A stretch of 64,000 nucleotides of DNA. Source: Anolis sagrei (Eukaryota > Chordata > Lepidosauria > Squamata > Anolidae). Both the position numbers and the translations under genes were made by a program. Location of the stretch: assembly GCF_037176765.1 (NCBI RefSeq), contig NC_090026.1, forward strand, positions 124,872,752 to 124,936,751, in the 5' to 3' direction. Shown piece by piece: positions 42,085-57,000 of the stretch. Numbering within the stretch: the stretch's first letter is position 1; each line of letters starts with the position of its first letter. Under the pieces are notes generated by a model. That model was not told the origin of the DNA, did not search any database, and worked only from the letters and a program-made list of their open reading frames with translations.

Positions 42085-45000
42085 CAAATGAGAAAACCTT
42101 AACCAGTTTGATATAATTTTCCTTTTACAGAAGCATGAAAGTGCACCTCTTATACTGGAAGCTCCCCAAAACCAGAAACAGAACTTACGACTTGCTTGGG
42201 AGTTATGCAGAATGGATAATCTGAAGGCACCCCCTCGTGAGCTCTGATGACAACAGAAATTATTTGCTTTGGGATGGGAGTATGACACACTGTATCATCA
42301 TCATCATCACTTCCTCCTTCATCATCCTCCAAAATTGTTCCCAGGCTCTGCCAGAATGAGATATATATGAGATATGAAGGATTCTGAAGAAAGAACCTAA
42401 ACAGTGGCATTATATTTATGGCAGAATGGAGGCATCTGAGACACCTGGGAATGTTCATGAGAACTGTACAAAATATTGCCTTCCTGCTGGAGTTTTGCCT
42501 TCAATAAAGTGTTGAAAGGCTTATGGGCTATTTATTTACTTACTGTATCCGCCCTGGTAGAGCCAAGCGACGACGTGATAGTAGAGGCAAAAGAGATCTT
42601 AGGCCGGGATGGCTCAGATTCCCAGATGACTTCAATCTCGTTGCCATCTAAGTCTTTAATTGGGAAAGGAGCGCCGTAGAACACCAAGAGGTCCACCAAC
42701 TTGTCGTCATCTTTATCCTGGTTGTAAGTTTCCCAGTCCATCCGAATGTCTGCATTACACAGAGGAGTGGGAAAGGAAGCCAAACCCCAAAGGTGGACAG
42801 TGTTTCTTCACCGTCTTAATGCCATGACCCCTTAATACAATCCTTAATGTTGTGGTGACCCCCAACCATAACATTATTTTTGTTACTACATTGCAATTGT
42901 AATTTTGCTCCTGTTAAGAATTGCCATGTAAATATCTGATATGCAGGGTGTATTTTCATTCACTGGACCAAATTTGGCACAAATGCTCCATACTCCCAAA
43001 TTTGAATACTGGTGGGGTTGGAGGGAGACTGATTTTGTCATTTGGGAGTTGTAGTTGCTGGGATTTATAGTTCACCTACAATCAAAGAGCATTCTGAACC
43101 ACACCAACAATGGAATTGAACCAAACTTGGCACACAGAACTCCTATGACCAAGAGAAAATACTGGAAGGGTTTGGCGGGCACTGATCTTGAGTTTGGGAG
43201 TTGTAGTTCACCTATATCCAGAAAGCACTGTGGACTCAAATAATGATGGATCTGGACTAAACTTGGCACGAATACTCAATATGGCCAAATGTGAACACTG
43301 GTGGAGTTTGGGGAAAATAGACATTTGGGAGTTTTCATTGCTGGGATTTATAGTTCACCTAAAATCAAAGAGCATTCTGAACCCCACCAACAACAGGACA
43401 GAATTGGGCTAAATTTCCCACATAGAACCACCATGACCAACAGAAAATACTGTGTTTTCTGGTGGTCTTTGATGACCCCTCTGACACCCCCCCTCACAAC
43501 CCACCAGGGGTCCCAACCCCCATGTTGAGAAATGTTGGACTCTCTCCAGACTTGTGCGCTCTCCCTTGCCCGCACATATGCATCACACTGCCATGCGCCG
43601 AGCACACCTGCTCTCCCCTCCCCACTTGGAGTCTCAGAAGCAGCCCTCCCCTTGCCTGAGAGGCCGGCCAATCACAGCAGAGGAGGGTTTTTGGTGGGAG
43701 GATTTGCTGTCTGTTTCCAAGAAAAGAAGAGAAGGACAGGGGGACAGATCTTCAGCCTTCTCTTCCAAGGGGGTTCCTAAAACCATCAGAAATATGTTTT
43801 CTGATAGCCTTTGGTGACCCCTCTAAGCTTGCGGTCTAAAGTAAGTGTTGTCATAATGTTTTCGAAACAAGAACAACAGAGTTGGATAAAGATTGAATGT
43901 GTCAGAGGTCGTACAGCACAACAGTGTCATCAAGGTCTTCAAGAGGCTTGTGGGGAATCTGCATTGCTTTACAGAACAGTGGCAAGGTGGGTAAAAGCCT
44001 AAGATGAAGGAACCACTTCGTGGCATTCGCTTCAGAGCTGTTCCAGAGATTCTTGTGGCAGGAGACCGCTCCATTTGAACTATCAACAGAACAGGCATGC
44101 AACAGGTGTCTTATGACTTCCACATTGTTGGAAACGGGTTGTACACAATGCTGGCGACTATATTGAAGGACTGTAAAACTTGGTAGCATGCATCATGTTT
44201 GTATTATATGTAAACTAGCTTATCCGCCACACGTTGCTGCGGCCAACCTTCCCTCCCTCTTTCTCTCCTTTCTTCCTTCTCTATCTATTCTTGGACTGTA
44301 ACTCCCAGCAGTCCTCCTGATTGATCTATCTACCTACTATCTATCTCTATCTAATCTATATATCTTATGTATCTGGAGGATTGCTGGGAGTTGCAGTCCA
44401 GGAATAGGAAATATGTATAGACTGGGATGCTCTCAAAGAAATCCAAGAAGAAGCAAGCTTTCAGCTTGGAAGCAGTGCATTTGGAGCATCCTCATTCCAA
44501 AAGGGCCTGGTCTAGGGGATGCTGGGAGTTGTTGTTTTTGCGCATGCACAGTACCGTCATTTAGCATTTTTGGGTTTTTAAGTCCTTTACGCTGTTTTTT
44601 GGGAGGGGTTTATGAATGATGGTCACTCGCTGGTCTGTCAGAGGTGCAGTATCCAAATTTTGTGTCAATTCGTACAGTGATTTTTATTTATTTATTTACT
44701 TTATTTATATACCGCTTTTCTCAGCCCTCAGGCAACTCAAAGCGGTGAACAACATCAATACAAAACATTACGAGACAAGAATAGGCAATTAAAAACAATT
44801 GTAACATAAATCATTAAACATCTGTATAACAATCATTAGTGCCTTTTTGAGTTATGTTAATCCCTCAAACGAACATTACATTTTTATTTATGTAGACTAT
44901 TCGTCCCCTACCACGCATTGCTGTGGCCCAATCTGTGTATATGTGTTTGTGTGTATATATATATGCAAATATGTGTGTCTATATATTTCTGTATATGTGT

Positions 45001-48000
45001 ATATGTTTGTGTATATATGTGGTTTCGTGCTTGCGCTGTAATTTTTTGTTTTGTTTTTGGCTTTTAAAATCTTTTCTGCTGTGTTATTCAGTGTTTTTAT
45101 GAGTGATGGTCACTCGTCCTGATAGGTGTATTGTGTCCAAATTTGGTGTCAATTCATCCAGTGGTTTTTGAGTTATGTCAATACCACAAACGAACATTAC
45201 ATTTTTATTTATACAGATAAATAGTTGCCACTATTAAAGTTCCAACCCTCGTATCTAAGGCCTCTTATGCCAAAATGGGCAATTTCCATCTGTATTCTGA
45301 ACTAGTTGGCATCATTTTCTCAGGCTCTTTCACTGTTCTCTGGCAAGCAACTTGCTGCAAAAGATCAAAAGCTGCTCGCTCTGTCAGCTATGGAGCCATG
45401 GTTATCTTCAGGAAAGGCCTTCCTGCAATATCTCACGCAGCACAAACACTTACCAAAAGGAGTGGGATTATTGAGACGCAGATAACGGGAGACTGTGTCT
45501 CCGCCTGAGATGTGGGCTCCAAACCTGGAAATACAAAAGACTTGGTTTCATATTAGTGCAACTTAAGGTTAAACAAGGGAGCTTTTCCTTCCAATTTTGG
45601 AGGAAAAAGACAAGCAGGTCTAATTATTGGAACAGGTTGCAATTTTAGTTTTTTTAATACTGGTGGCCAGATTTTGTTCATTTTCATGGTTTCTTCCTTT
45701 CTGTTTATTTTTGTCTTTTGAGAGCATGATTTAAAAGCAAATATATTTTAAGGGAGAGTAAATGTTTTGGGGCAACTAAAAATAACACTTCTGAAACTCT
45801 GCTGAATATATATGTTTGTGCATTGGCATATCTCTGATCCTAATAGTTCAAAGACATACCTAGGTATATCGGTTTAACAGCTGACAAACGTAATTGCCTT
45901 GCACGAATATCATTTCCCAAAAAGTTATGACTCTAACAGATCATGCTTTTACCAAGAGGTTATGGCATCATTTTTCAAAAGGCTATGACTTCTAACAAGG
46001 TCATGCCTCTCTAATAAAGTCTCCAAAAGGTTATGGAAATTTGCATTTTCAAAAAAACCCAAAAAACAAAACCCTGCACAATCTAGGCGTTCCACACTTG
46101 TGATACACAGTGATCCCTTTGATTCTTATTTCACACAAGCTTAACCTCAAAGCCTTGCTGAAGAACAGGTGGCTTCTACCTGATGACAGGTGTCGCCATT
46201 GGATGATTCGGTCCTGTCACTTGCAAGTAGATCGGGCAGCCTTTCACCGTCATTTGGATGGGAATCCACACAGGGTCTGATTCTCCAACCTGTGCAAAGA
46301 AGATTGTGGAACAAGCTGCAATTCCAGGTGCTAAATATTGAGGTGGTTTTGTAACCAAATGAATTTGCAAGTATTCTTTCGGTTTTTTTCTTTGTTTGTT
46401 TTTTATCACAATACAGCACTATATTCCACTGCGTCACAGCAACTTCCTATGCAGTTTTGGAGTTTGTAGTCTTAACGAAGCCCAAGAATTCGCTGCTGAG
46501 TATTGTAAATATCTACACTGCAAATCCCATAATATCATGACAATTAAAATGGAAATATACAGGCGATCCTATGCATTCAAAGATTCTCCATCTACAGTTT
46601 CACTGCCCAAGGATTGAATATATATATACTTCACCAAACTACAGTATATATAGATTATCACATTGCTATTATTTCTCTGAATAACATCTGCAATCCGTAC
46701 TTGAGTCTTTCTGCCCCACTAACTCAGTTGACATCTTGAGCAGTGATCAATTTATATGCACCCAAGGAATTTTGTTGACTCTGGGACATTGATGCTTCTG
46801 TTTTATGTTTGGCTTAGGTTTGTTTTATGTCTGATATAATAGGTTGTTTAAATTTTATTCTAATTTGCTAATTTGTTTTTATATGCTGTGCAGTTTAATT
46901 TTTCTTATTATGTGTCTATTAGTTGTTATGTTCAGGCAATGAATGTTTACCTTTTTTGTGATTGGAATCCACCCTGAGTCACTTCAAAGAGATAGGGCTG
47001 AATATAAATATTGCTGTTGTTGTTGTTGTTGTTATAAGGGGACTTGAGCACTCATGGACTTTGATTTCCATAGCAAGTTCTGGAACCAAATGTCAGCGGA
47101 TACCAATGGCTCACTGTGTGCTCCTATAACAATGTAGTGCGGTAAGGGCATTTTCTGTCAAGGTTTCTATCGATCTATGACTGCACTCCAGGATTCTGCA
47201 AATTTTGTGGGTACGGATAAACCACACAACCCACCATGAGAGTTGTTCAACAGTGGAACTCACTGCATCAGGGGGTGGTGAAGGCCCCTTCTTTGGAGGC
47301 TTTTAAGCAGAGTCTGGATGACCATCTGTCAGGGGTGCTTTGATTGTGGTTTTCTTGCATGGCAGAATGGGGTTGGACTGGATGACCTTTGGGATCAGTT
47401 TCAACTCTATGATTCTAATAATGTATTATTATTATTCATATTTACTTTGAAGTAAATACTACCCACTGTGTTCAATGGGCTTTATTACAAGACTAACCGT
47501 TTCCTGCAATGCGTTGCTGTGGCTTAGTCTGTGTATATGTGTTTTGTTTGTGTATATGTGTGTGTATATATTTATGTATATGTGTATATACATGTGTTTG
47601 AGTATATAATAATAATAATAATACTTTATTTGTACCCCGCTACCATCTCCCCAAGGGACTCGGTGCGGCTTACATGAAGCTGAGCCCAAACACAACAATA
47701 CACGCAATAATAACAACAATACAAGCAATTAAAATAAAAAACATGGACAATAAGATATGCAACATTAACAATAAGACAACACACAATTAAAACTGTGGGA
47801 AGGCCAAATGTAAAATTAAAATTGAAAATAATGCTGGAGCATGGGTGAAAAGGTGGTAGTGGCGTTTGTGGAAACATACAAGCAGACCTAAAATGTAAAG
47901 TGCTGCCTGATGTCCCTAGGGAGTGAGTTCCATAGTTAAGGGGCCACCACCGAAAAGGCCCTTTCTCTCGTTCCCACCAATTGTGCCTGCGATGCTGGTG

Positions 48001-51000
48001 GGATCGAGAGCAGGGCCTCTCCAGATGATCGAAGAGATCATGGGGGTTCGTATACAGAGATGCGGTCACGCAGGAAAGCAGGTCCCAAACCATTCAGGGC
48101 TTTGTAGGTAAGAACCTGCACCTTGAATTGGGTCTGGAAAATGAATGTTAGCCAGTGGAGCTCCTTGAACAGGAGGGTTGACCGCTCTCTGTAAGGAGCC
48201 CCAGATAACAACCTGGCTGCCACCCATTGGACCATCTGAAATTTCCGAGCCGTTTTCAAGGGCAGCCAGTAGAGTGCATTGCAGTAATCCAGTCTAGAGG
48301 TGACTATATGTGGTTTTGCACATGCATTGTAATATATATTTTTTTGCTTTTTAAGTCTCTTCCACTGTGTTTTTCAGTGTTTTTCCGAGTGATGGTCACT
48401 TGTTGGCCTGACACGTGTATTGTGTCCAAATTTGGTGTCAATTCGTCCAGTGGTTTTTGAGTTATGTTAATCCCACAAACGAACACTACATTTTTATTTA
48501 TATAAATGCTAAGTGTCATAAGCCTCTGTTGCCTTCCCAATGTCCGGATCAAAGCCTCAAGCATTGGATTTATTAGTTTGAACAAAAAAGCCTCCTACTT
48601 TGCAGCTGAGAGTGTCCTCGTAATGTCCCCACATGTTGTTATAGGCTGTTATTTCTACAGAAAGCTCTTCAAAGGCCTTCAGGGTTCCCGTGGAAGGACA
48701 TACGTGGAACGTCGCTCCTTTCCCATGAGACAACATTGCAGCTTTGAAAGCTAGAAGAGTAGAACAGAGTGTGAACAGTGGTAGCAATACTAATAACAGT
48801 AGTAGTACTACTTCAGCAGGATCCCCATTTCCACAGGGGATACACAAAGCTGTGCGTGATAGCAAATCCAAATGAAGTAAAGGATTTCTGTGCAGAGAAT
48901 CTCCCCCTGGGTTGTGCCCAGCTGCCCTTTCTATATCTTTTGGCTTATCTGTGACCCTCTGCCAGTTTCCTAGCCATACTCTGCCTACCTGATTGTTGTC
49001 TCTTTTCAGTCTGCCTGGTTATCCGTCTTGTTTTTTCCACGGCTATATCACTAGGGTGTGGGAAGTGGAAACGTTACAATGAGAACATGGAAGGATGCAA
49101 GAACTTCTTGAGAATGCATTGCCTAATTCTGACATGTGCATACATTTGGCCAATGAATGTAGATCCAAAATTGCTCTTTCATAATCTCCAACTGAAAATG
49201 TTAATTAATCAAGCTTTACTGAGGTGTCTTTCAGCAACTAGCTGTCATTCAGACTACATTCCTTTTCCTCCAAAGTGAATATACACCTTTTTCATTTCAC
49301 AGAGTAATAAGCAAACCACACAACAATCATCCCCGTTCTGATGCTCTCTCTCTATATGTGAGATTACACACTTACTTACTTACTACTTAGGCGATCCCTC
49401 ATTGGACGAGTAAGATGGTCTTCCATTATGGATTTCCTCGTGGGTCCGTATGTGGCTGTGGAGCCCTATTCTTGCTCTGCATCTTCTTCCGCAGTGAGGG
49501 CATTGGTTTCCAGGTGGAAGGCGGTCCCGGTTGGGGTTGGCTTGACGCGCCTTCCTCCTGGCACGTTTCACTCTTTCACCCTCCACTCGTGCCTCCTCAA
49601 ATTCTGCAGCACTGCTGGTTACAGCTGTCCTCCAGCTGGAGCGCTCAAGGGCCAGGGCTTCCCAGTTCTCAGTGTCTATGCCAGAGTTTTTAAGGTTGGC
49701 TTTGAGCCCATCTTTAAATCTCTTTTCCTGTCCACCAACGTTCCGTTTTCCGTTCTTAAGTTCGGAGTAGAGCAACTGCTTTGGGAGACGGTGGTCAGGC
49801 ATCCGGACAACGTGGCCGGCCCAGCGGAGTTGATGTTGGAGGACCATCGCTTCAATGCTGGTGGTCTTTGCTTCTTCCAGCACACTGACGTTTGTCCGCT
49901 TGTCTTCCCAGGAGATTTGCAGGATTTTCCGGAGGCAGCGCTGATGGAATCGTTCCAGGAGTTGCATGTGACGTCTGTAGACAGTCCACGTCTCACAGGC
50001 ATAGAGCAGGGTTGGGAGGACAATAGCTTTATGGACGAGCACCTTGGTCTCCCTACGGATGTCCCGGTCCTCAAACACTCTCTGCTTCATTCTGGAAAAT
50101 GCTGCACTTGCAGAGCTCAGGCGGTGTTGTATTTCGGCGTCGATGTTGACTTTGGTGGAGAGGTGGCTGCCAAGGTAGCGGAAATGATCAACATTTTCTA
50201 ATGTTACACCATTAAGCTGTATCACTGGCATTGGAGAGGGATTGGCTGGTGACTGCTGGAAAAGCACCTTGGTTTTTTCAATGTTCAATGACAGGCAGAG
50301 CTTCTCGTATGCTTCTGCGAAGGTGTTTAGAGTGGCTTGTAGATCCTCTTCTGAATGCGCACAGATGACATTGTCATCAGCATACTGGAGTTCTATAACA
50401 GATGTTGTTGTAACCTTGGTTTTGGCTTTCAGTCTGCTGAGGTTGAATAGCTTGCCATCTGTCCGATAGATTATTTCCACTCCAGTGGGAAGCTTCCCAT
50501 CAACAAGGTGAAGTATCATAGCGATGAAGATGGAGAATAGAGTTGGGGCAATAACACATCCCTGTTTGACACCGGATTCCACTTTAAATGGGTCACTTTG
50601 GGAGCCACTGCTGTCCAAGACTGTTGCCATCATGTCATCATGGAGGAGCCGCAGAATGTTCACAAATTTGCTTGGGCACCCGATTTTGTGGAGGATGGTC
50701 CAGAGAGCGCTGCGATTCACTGTGTCGAATGCCTTTGCAAGGTCGATGAATGCCATGTACAGAGGTTGGTTTTGTTCCCTGCATTTTTCTTGGAGCTGTC
50801 GTGCAGTGAAGATCATGTCCACGGTTCCTCTGGAGGGGCGGAAGCCATTCTGGGATTCTGGGAGGGTGTCTTCTGAGAGGGGCAGAAGGCGGTTTGCAAG
50901 GATTCTTGCGAGGATTTTCCCAGCGGAGGTTAGAAGGGAGATACCTCGATAGTTTCCGCAGTCTGTTCTTTCCCCTTTTTTGAAGAGGGTGATGATGGTG

Positions 51001-54000
51001 GCATCCTTGAAGTCTGCTGGGATTTTCTCGGTCACCCACACTTTTTCTATGAGCTGGTGGAGTTGGTGTGTCAGCTCAGGTCCTCCCTCTTTAAAGATTT
51101 CAGCAGGGATCCCGTCTGGTCCACTGGCTTTGTTATTCTTCTGTTGGCTGATGGCATTGCTGACTTCTTCCAAACTGGGCAGTGCTGCAAGCTCATCCCT
51201 GGTTTGTTGTTGTGGGATTTGTGAGAGGACCTCTTCGGCCACATTGGAGCTGTGGTTCAGGAGGCTTTGGTAGTGTTCTTTCCAACGTAGTGCAATTGAG
51301 TTTTGGTCCTTCAGGAGTTTGGTTCCATCTGATGAGCGTAGAGGCTGTATGCCATGGTTTCTTGGTCCGTAGATGACCTTTGTGGCTTTGAAAAATCCCT
51401 GAGCATTATGGGTATCTGCCAGGTGTTGGATTTCTTCGGCCTTCTTTGTCCACCAGATGTTCTTGAGCTCTCTTGTCCTTCTTTGGACCTCAGCTTTTGC
51501 ACTGGCATAGATCTTTTTCTTAGCAGCACAGTTGATGTCTCTCTGCCATGCTTGGAAGGTTTTCCTTTTCTTGTCAATTAGCTGTTGGATCTCGATGTCA
51601 TTTTCATCAAACCAGTCTTGATGTTTCTTGGCTTGGTATCCAATAGTTTCTTCGCAGGCTTGCATGATGGAGGTCTTCAGTTTGTTCCAATGTTCCTCAA
51701 CATTTTCGGGGTGTACTGTGGGTAGATGGTTCTTGAGTGCTGTTTGGAGATGGGCTCGTCTGGAGGGCTCCTGAAGGGCTTGGGTGTTCATTTTGCGCCT
51801 TGTCTTCCTTCCTTGGAGTCTGCGCTTGGGAGCGATCTTGAGAGCCATCGAGGATCGAATTAGCCTGTGGTCAGTCCAGCAGTCGTCAGCACCTGTCATG
51901 GCTCTTGTGAGGAGCACGTCACGGCGGTCTCTGGCGCGTGTGATTACATAGTCTAAGAGGTGCCAATGCTTTGACCAGGGGTGCTTCCATGATGTCTTGA
52001 ACTTGTTTTTCTGGCGGAAGAGCGTGTTGGTGATGACAAGGTTGTGCTCCGCACATTTGGTGAGAAGCAGGATGCCATTTGAGATTACACACACCAGCAT
52101 TCCCAATCAACCTGAAGACCTAGTCATGGGAAGTTCAATCCAATGCATCTGGATTAACTACTGTATATACTTGAGTACAAGCCGGGGGTTTCCAGTCCTT
52201 TTTTTAAAATAATTATTTTTGTAAAATAATTACAATTGTGGTAACTAACAATGTATGCATTTAACTATTTTAATTATGATACATTTTAAGTGAACACCTG
52301 TGATAGACATTTCTAATGTATTTTAATTGTTTTATAGGGTATATGTCAATGTTAATTAATGCTATTAATGCTATTAATAATAATAATGCTATTATGTCCT
52401 ATTGGATTATTTTTATTCTGTTTCCATTTCGATGCTTAATGTAATTATTTGTTATAAGTTTACTGTTGTTATTGTGCATTATTTTGTATTTTTTGATGTG
52501 TTTATACTTATTTAGGGCATTGAATGTTTGCCTAATTTTGTGTGTAAACCACCCCGAGTCCCTTTGAGGAGAGAGGGCAGTCTAGACCATCTTGATTAGG
52601 ATTTGATGGCCTGGGCAGTGCCTGGGGTAATCTTTTGTTGAGAGGTGATTAGATGTCCCTGATTGTTTCCTCTCTGTTGTTTTGCTGTTGTAATTTTGGA
52701 GTTTTTTAATACTGGTAGCCAGATTTTGTTCATTTTCATGGTTTCCTCCTTTCTGTTGGAATTGTCCACAGAGAAGCCATTGAAATCCACAAGCATGTGG
52801 ACAATTTCAACAAAAAGGAGGAAACCATGAAAATGAACAAAATCTGGCTACCAGTATTAAAAAAACTCTAAAATTAGAACAGTAAAACAACATTCAAACA
52901 CAGGGAAACTCCAGAGAGGAAACAATCAGGGAGAGGAAACAATCAGGGAAACAATCACCTCTCAACAAAGGAATTTCCCAGGCAGTAACCAGCGACACCT
53001 AAAAACTGTCAGGCCATCAAATGCTAATCAAGGTGGCCAATTGAAACATTCACACCTAACTCCAACAGACAAGAGTTCTTTCTTCCAACCTGGACATTTT
53101 CCTAGTTTCCAACAGACCTCACAACCTCTGAGGTAGCTTGCCATATATGCAGGCGAAATGTCAGAAGAGAATGCTTCGGGAACATAGTCTGAAAAACCTA
53201 CAACAACCCAGTGATTCCAGCCATGAAAGCCTTCGACAATACAAATTTCTGGCAGCTTAATAAACCTTTTCCATGTTCCTATGATAGAACCAATTAGGAA
53301 ATGACATTTATAACCCAGGAACAAAAATTGTGTTACATAAGTGTTATTTGTTCCTGTCTCTACGTGGGCGGAAACAAAGAAAATTAGACTTACGCATGCT
53401 TATCATGTTCCTCTGAAGATGGTGAACTAAAATAGTCAACCTCGATTGTGAAAAAAGCAGCTAATTCAGAATGATTGGTGATTATGAGGTGACGTTTCAC
53501 CACGCTCTTCAATGACACTTCAGAACCAAAGTCTAATTTCAGCTCTTGAGAATCCTCCGATTTTTCTTTCTCAACGCTGCAAAGAAGCAACAGATGCTGT
53601 AACATTTTCTTGCTACGCCAAAGAAAAGTAAATTTCTGTACATTTTAATAGGAAGAAAAGAACGAAAGAGGCATCTTTATAATCTAGGCTAGGCTTGGGC
53701 AAACTTGGGCCCTCCAGGTGTTTTGGACTGCAACTCCCACAATTCCTAACAGCCTATTGGCTGTTAGGAATTGTGGGAGTTGGAGTCCAAAACACCTGGA
53801 GGGCCCAAGTTGGCCCAGGCCTGGCCTAGGCAATATTATCATGACCAAGTGGTGCTTTATCTTGGTCCAGGTCCACAAAGTTAAAGGAGTGATTAGCTGT
53901 TGTCTCCCTTTACCTGTCAAAGGGTACAGAATATGTGACATGCAGACCCTTCACTTCACCAGAAATAGCCAGAAAGATGGGATCCAGCATGTCTTCAATG

Positions 54001-57000
54001 CTACAGCACAAGGTGAGGTCCTTCAGCTCATCCTACAAGACACATAATTAGACAGAACGTCTTCTGAGAACACAAAAGGAGAAACTGGCAACAGCAGGAG
54101 GTTTTGTCGAAGGCTTTCATGGCCAGAATCACTGGGTTGTCGTAGGTTTTTTCGGGCTATGTGGCCATGTTCTAGAGGCATTGTCTCCTGATGTTTCGCC
54201 TGCATCTATGGCAAGCATCCTTAGAGGCAGTGAGGTCTGTTAGAATTAGGGAAAAGGGTTTATATATCTGTGGAATGACCAGGGTAGGTCAAAGGACTCT
54301 TGTCTGCTGGAGCTAGGTGTGAATTCTTCAACTGACCACCTTGATTAGCATTTGATGGCCTGGCAGTGCCTGGGGCAATCTTTTGTTGAGAGGTGATTAG
54401 ATGTCCCAGATTGTTTCCCCTCTGTTGTTTTGCTGTTGTAATATTAGAGTTTTTAAATACTGGTTAGCCAGATTTTGTTCATTTTCATGGTTTCCTCCTT
54501 TCTGTTGAAATTGTCCACATGCTTGTGGATTTCAATGGCTTCTCTGTGTAGTCTGACATGCTGGTTGTTAGAGTGGTCCAGCATTTCTGTGTTCTCAAAT
54601 TATATGCTGTGTCCAGAAATGCTGTCTCCTCATGGAGAGAAAAAGCAGGATATACATAAACATAATAATAACAACAATAATCATAATCATCTCAGTTAGC
54701 ATTTGAAAACAATAAACATTGAGTTGTTGTAGGTTTTTTTCGGGCTATATGGCCATGTTCTAGAGGCATTCTGTCCTGACATTTCACCTGCATCTATGGC
54801 AAGCATCCTCAGAGGTTGTGAGGCCTCACTACCTCTGAGGATCCTTGCCATAGATGCAGGCGAAACATCAGGAGAGAATGCCTCTAGAACATGGCCATAT
54901 AGCCCGAAAAAACCTACAACAACCCAGTGATTCCGGCCATGAAAGTCTTCGACAATACAATAAACATTGACAAAATCATGATCTGTCAATTGCAAAAGGG
55001 TACCTTACTTGGATCTGCACGCATCATTCGAAAATACATCACACAGTCCCAAACACTTGGGAAGTGTTCAACTTGTGATTTTGTAATAAGAAATCCAGCA
55101 TATAGATCTCGTTTACTGTGTCATACTGTGTTTTTGTGTTAGTAAAATAATAATAATAATAATAATAATAGGTTGTTGTCGGTTTTTCGGGCTCAATGGC
55201 CATGTTCTAGTAGCATTCTCTCCTGACATTTCATTTGCATCTATGGCAGGCATCCTGAGAGGATTGTGAGGTGAGATCTCACAACCTCTGAGGATGCCTG
55301 CCATAGCTGCAGACGAAACGTCAAGAGAGAATGCTTCTAACACGTGGTCATATAGCCTGAAAAACCTACAACAACCCAGTGATTCTGGCCATGAAAGCCT
55401 TGGACAATACAATAACAATAATAATAGCCACAATGGAGGACCTAGTCCTAAAAATTCCTAAGAGGGATCACTTCTGTAAGCATTTATAGGTCCTCCAGTG
55501 CAATTCAATGGACAACATCAAGCAGAAGTTTGCTATAGAGTTACAATGGAGGATTTAGAGCAGGCCTGCACAACCTGCGACCCTCCAGTTGTTTGGTCCT
55601 CCAACTCCCAGAAGTCCTAGTCGATTTGCTCAATGGACAGGAAGTCTGTCCATTGAGCAAGTTGGAGCTGAAGTCCAAAACACCTGGAGGGCCACAGCTT
55701 GTGCAAGCCTGATCTAGAGCTTCCTAGAGCAGAGGTTCTCAAACTACTTAATGCTGCAACCCCTTAATAGAGTCCCTCATGTCATGATGATCCCCACTTC
55801 ATAACTACTTCATAACTGTAATTTTGCTACTGTTATGAATGGTAATGTAAATATCTGATATACAGGATGTATCTTCATTCACTAAATTTGCCACAAATAT
55901 CCGATACGTCCAAATTTGAATACTGGTGGAGTTGGGGCAGGGAGTGATTTTGTCATTTGGGAATTGTAGTTGCTGGGATTTTTAGTTCACCTACAATCAG
56001 AACATCCTGAACTCCACCAACAATGGAATTGAACTAAACTTGGCACACAGAACTTCCATGACCAACAGAAAATACTGGAAGGATTTGGTAGGGATTGACT
56101 TTGAGTTTTGGAGTTGTAGTTCACTTACATCCAGAGAACACTATGGACTCAATCAATGATGAATCTGGACCAAACTTGGCACGAATACTCCATATGCTCA
56201 AATGTAAGCACTGGTGGAGTTTGGGGGAAAATAGACCTTGACATTTGGGAGTTGTAGATTCTGGGATTTATAGTTTGCCTACAAGCAAAGAGCATTCTGA
56301 ACCCATCCAATGATAGAATTGGGCCAAACTTCCTACACAGAACCCCTGTGATCAACAGAAAATGCTTCCAAAAAAGAAGAGAAGGGCAGGCAGAGAGATC
56401 TTCAGCCTCCTCTGCTAAAGGGGTTCCTAAGATTATCCAAAATATTTGTTTTCTGATGGTGTTTGGCGATCCCTTTGACACCCCCTTGTGACCCCCCCAG
56501 GGGTCCCGATCCCCAGATTGAGAAACGCTGTCTTAGAGAGATGTTCTGTTTCATTCTCTTTGTTCCTAACCTCAGAGCATAACAACGGCAATGTCCTCTA
56601 CATTTTCATAACTTGAGCAAGTCTACCAAAAAACTGACCTTAGAATGAGTCAGTATCCCCACACGCAATTCCTTTTCCTCATTCGGACCCAAAATGCCAC
56701 TTTGTGGAGTGATGCTAACCGTGTATGAAGAAGCCTGCCTTCCAAGGGGCTGTTGAACAAATATGTCCATTAAAACTGAAACTTTTGCTGTGTCAATTTA
56801 TGCAGCCTAGCCCTCCCCACTTCCACCACTCAACAACTCCCAAACACTGACCTCTCCCCACTTAAAGCGGGTTGGGAGCAATGTCTGGTTAAACAGCTTA
56901 ATGGTTGCTTCTGCAGGAATCCCGATCGAAAGATCAAAATGCAAGCGGCTTGAGAGAAGGCACACCTGAGGACTCTGAACTTCCACATTGACGAGGATAT

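Noticed and set aside
53028-53324. Candidate for the missing DLEC1 exon on the - strand
   Set aside because: The frame is the Penelope-like foldback end plus flanking DNA; it does not resemble DLEC1 and hits a stop in the needed frame.
54723-54958. Calling the foldback family a plain TIR MITE
   Set aside because: Target duplications of 10-18 bases and one ragged edge do not fit cut-and-paste transposition.
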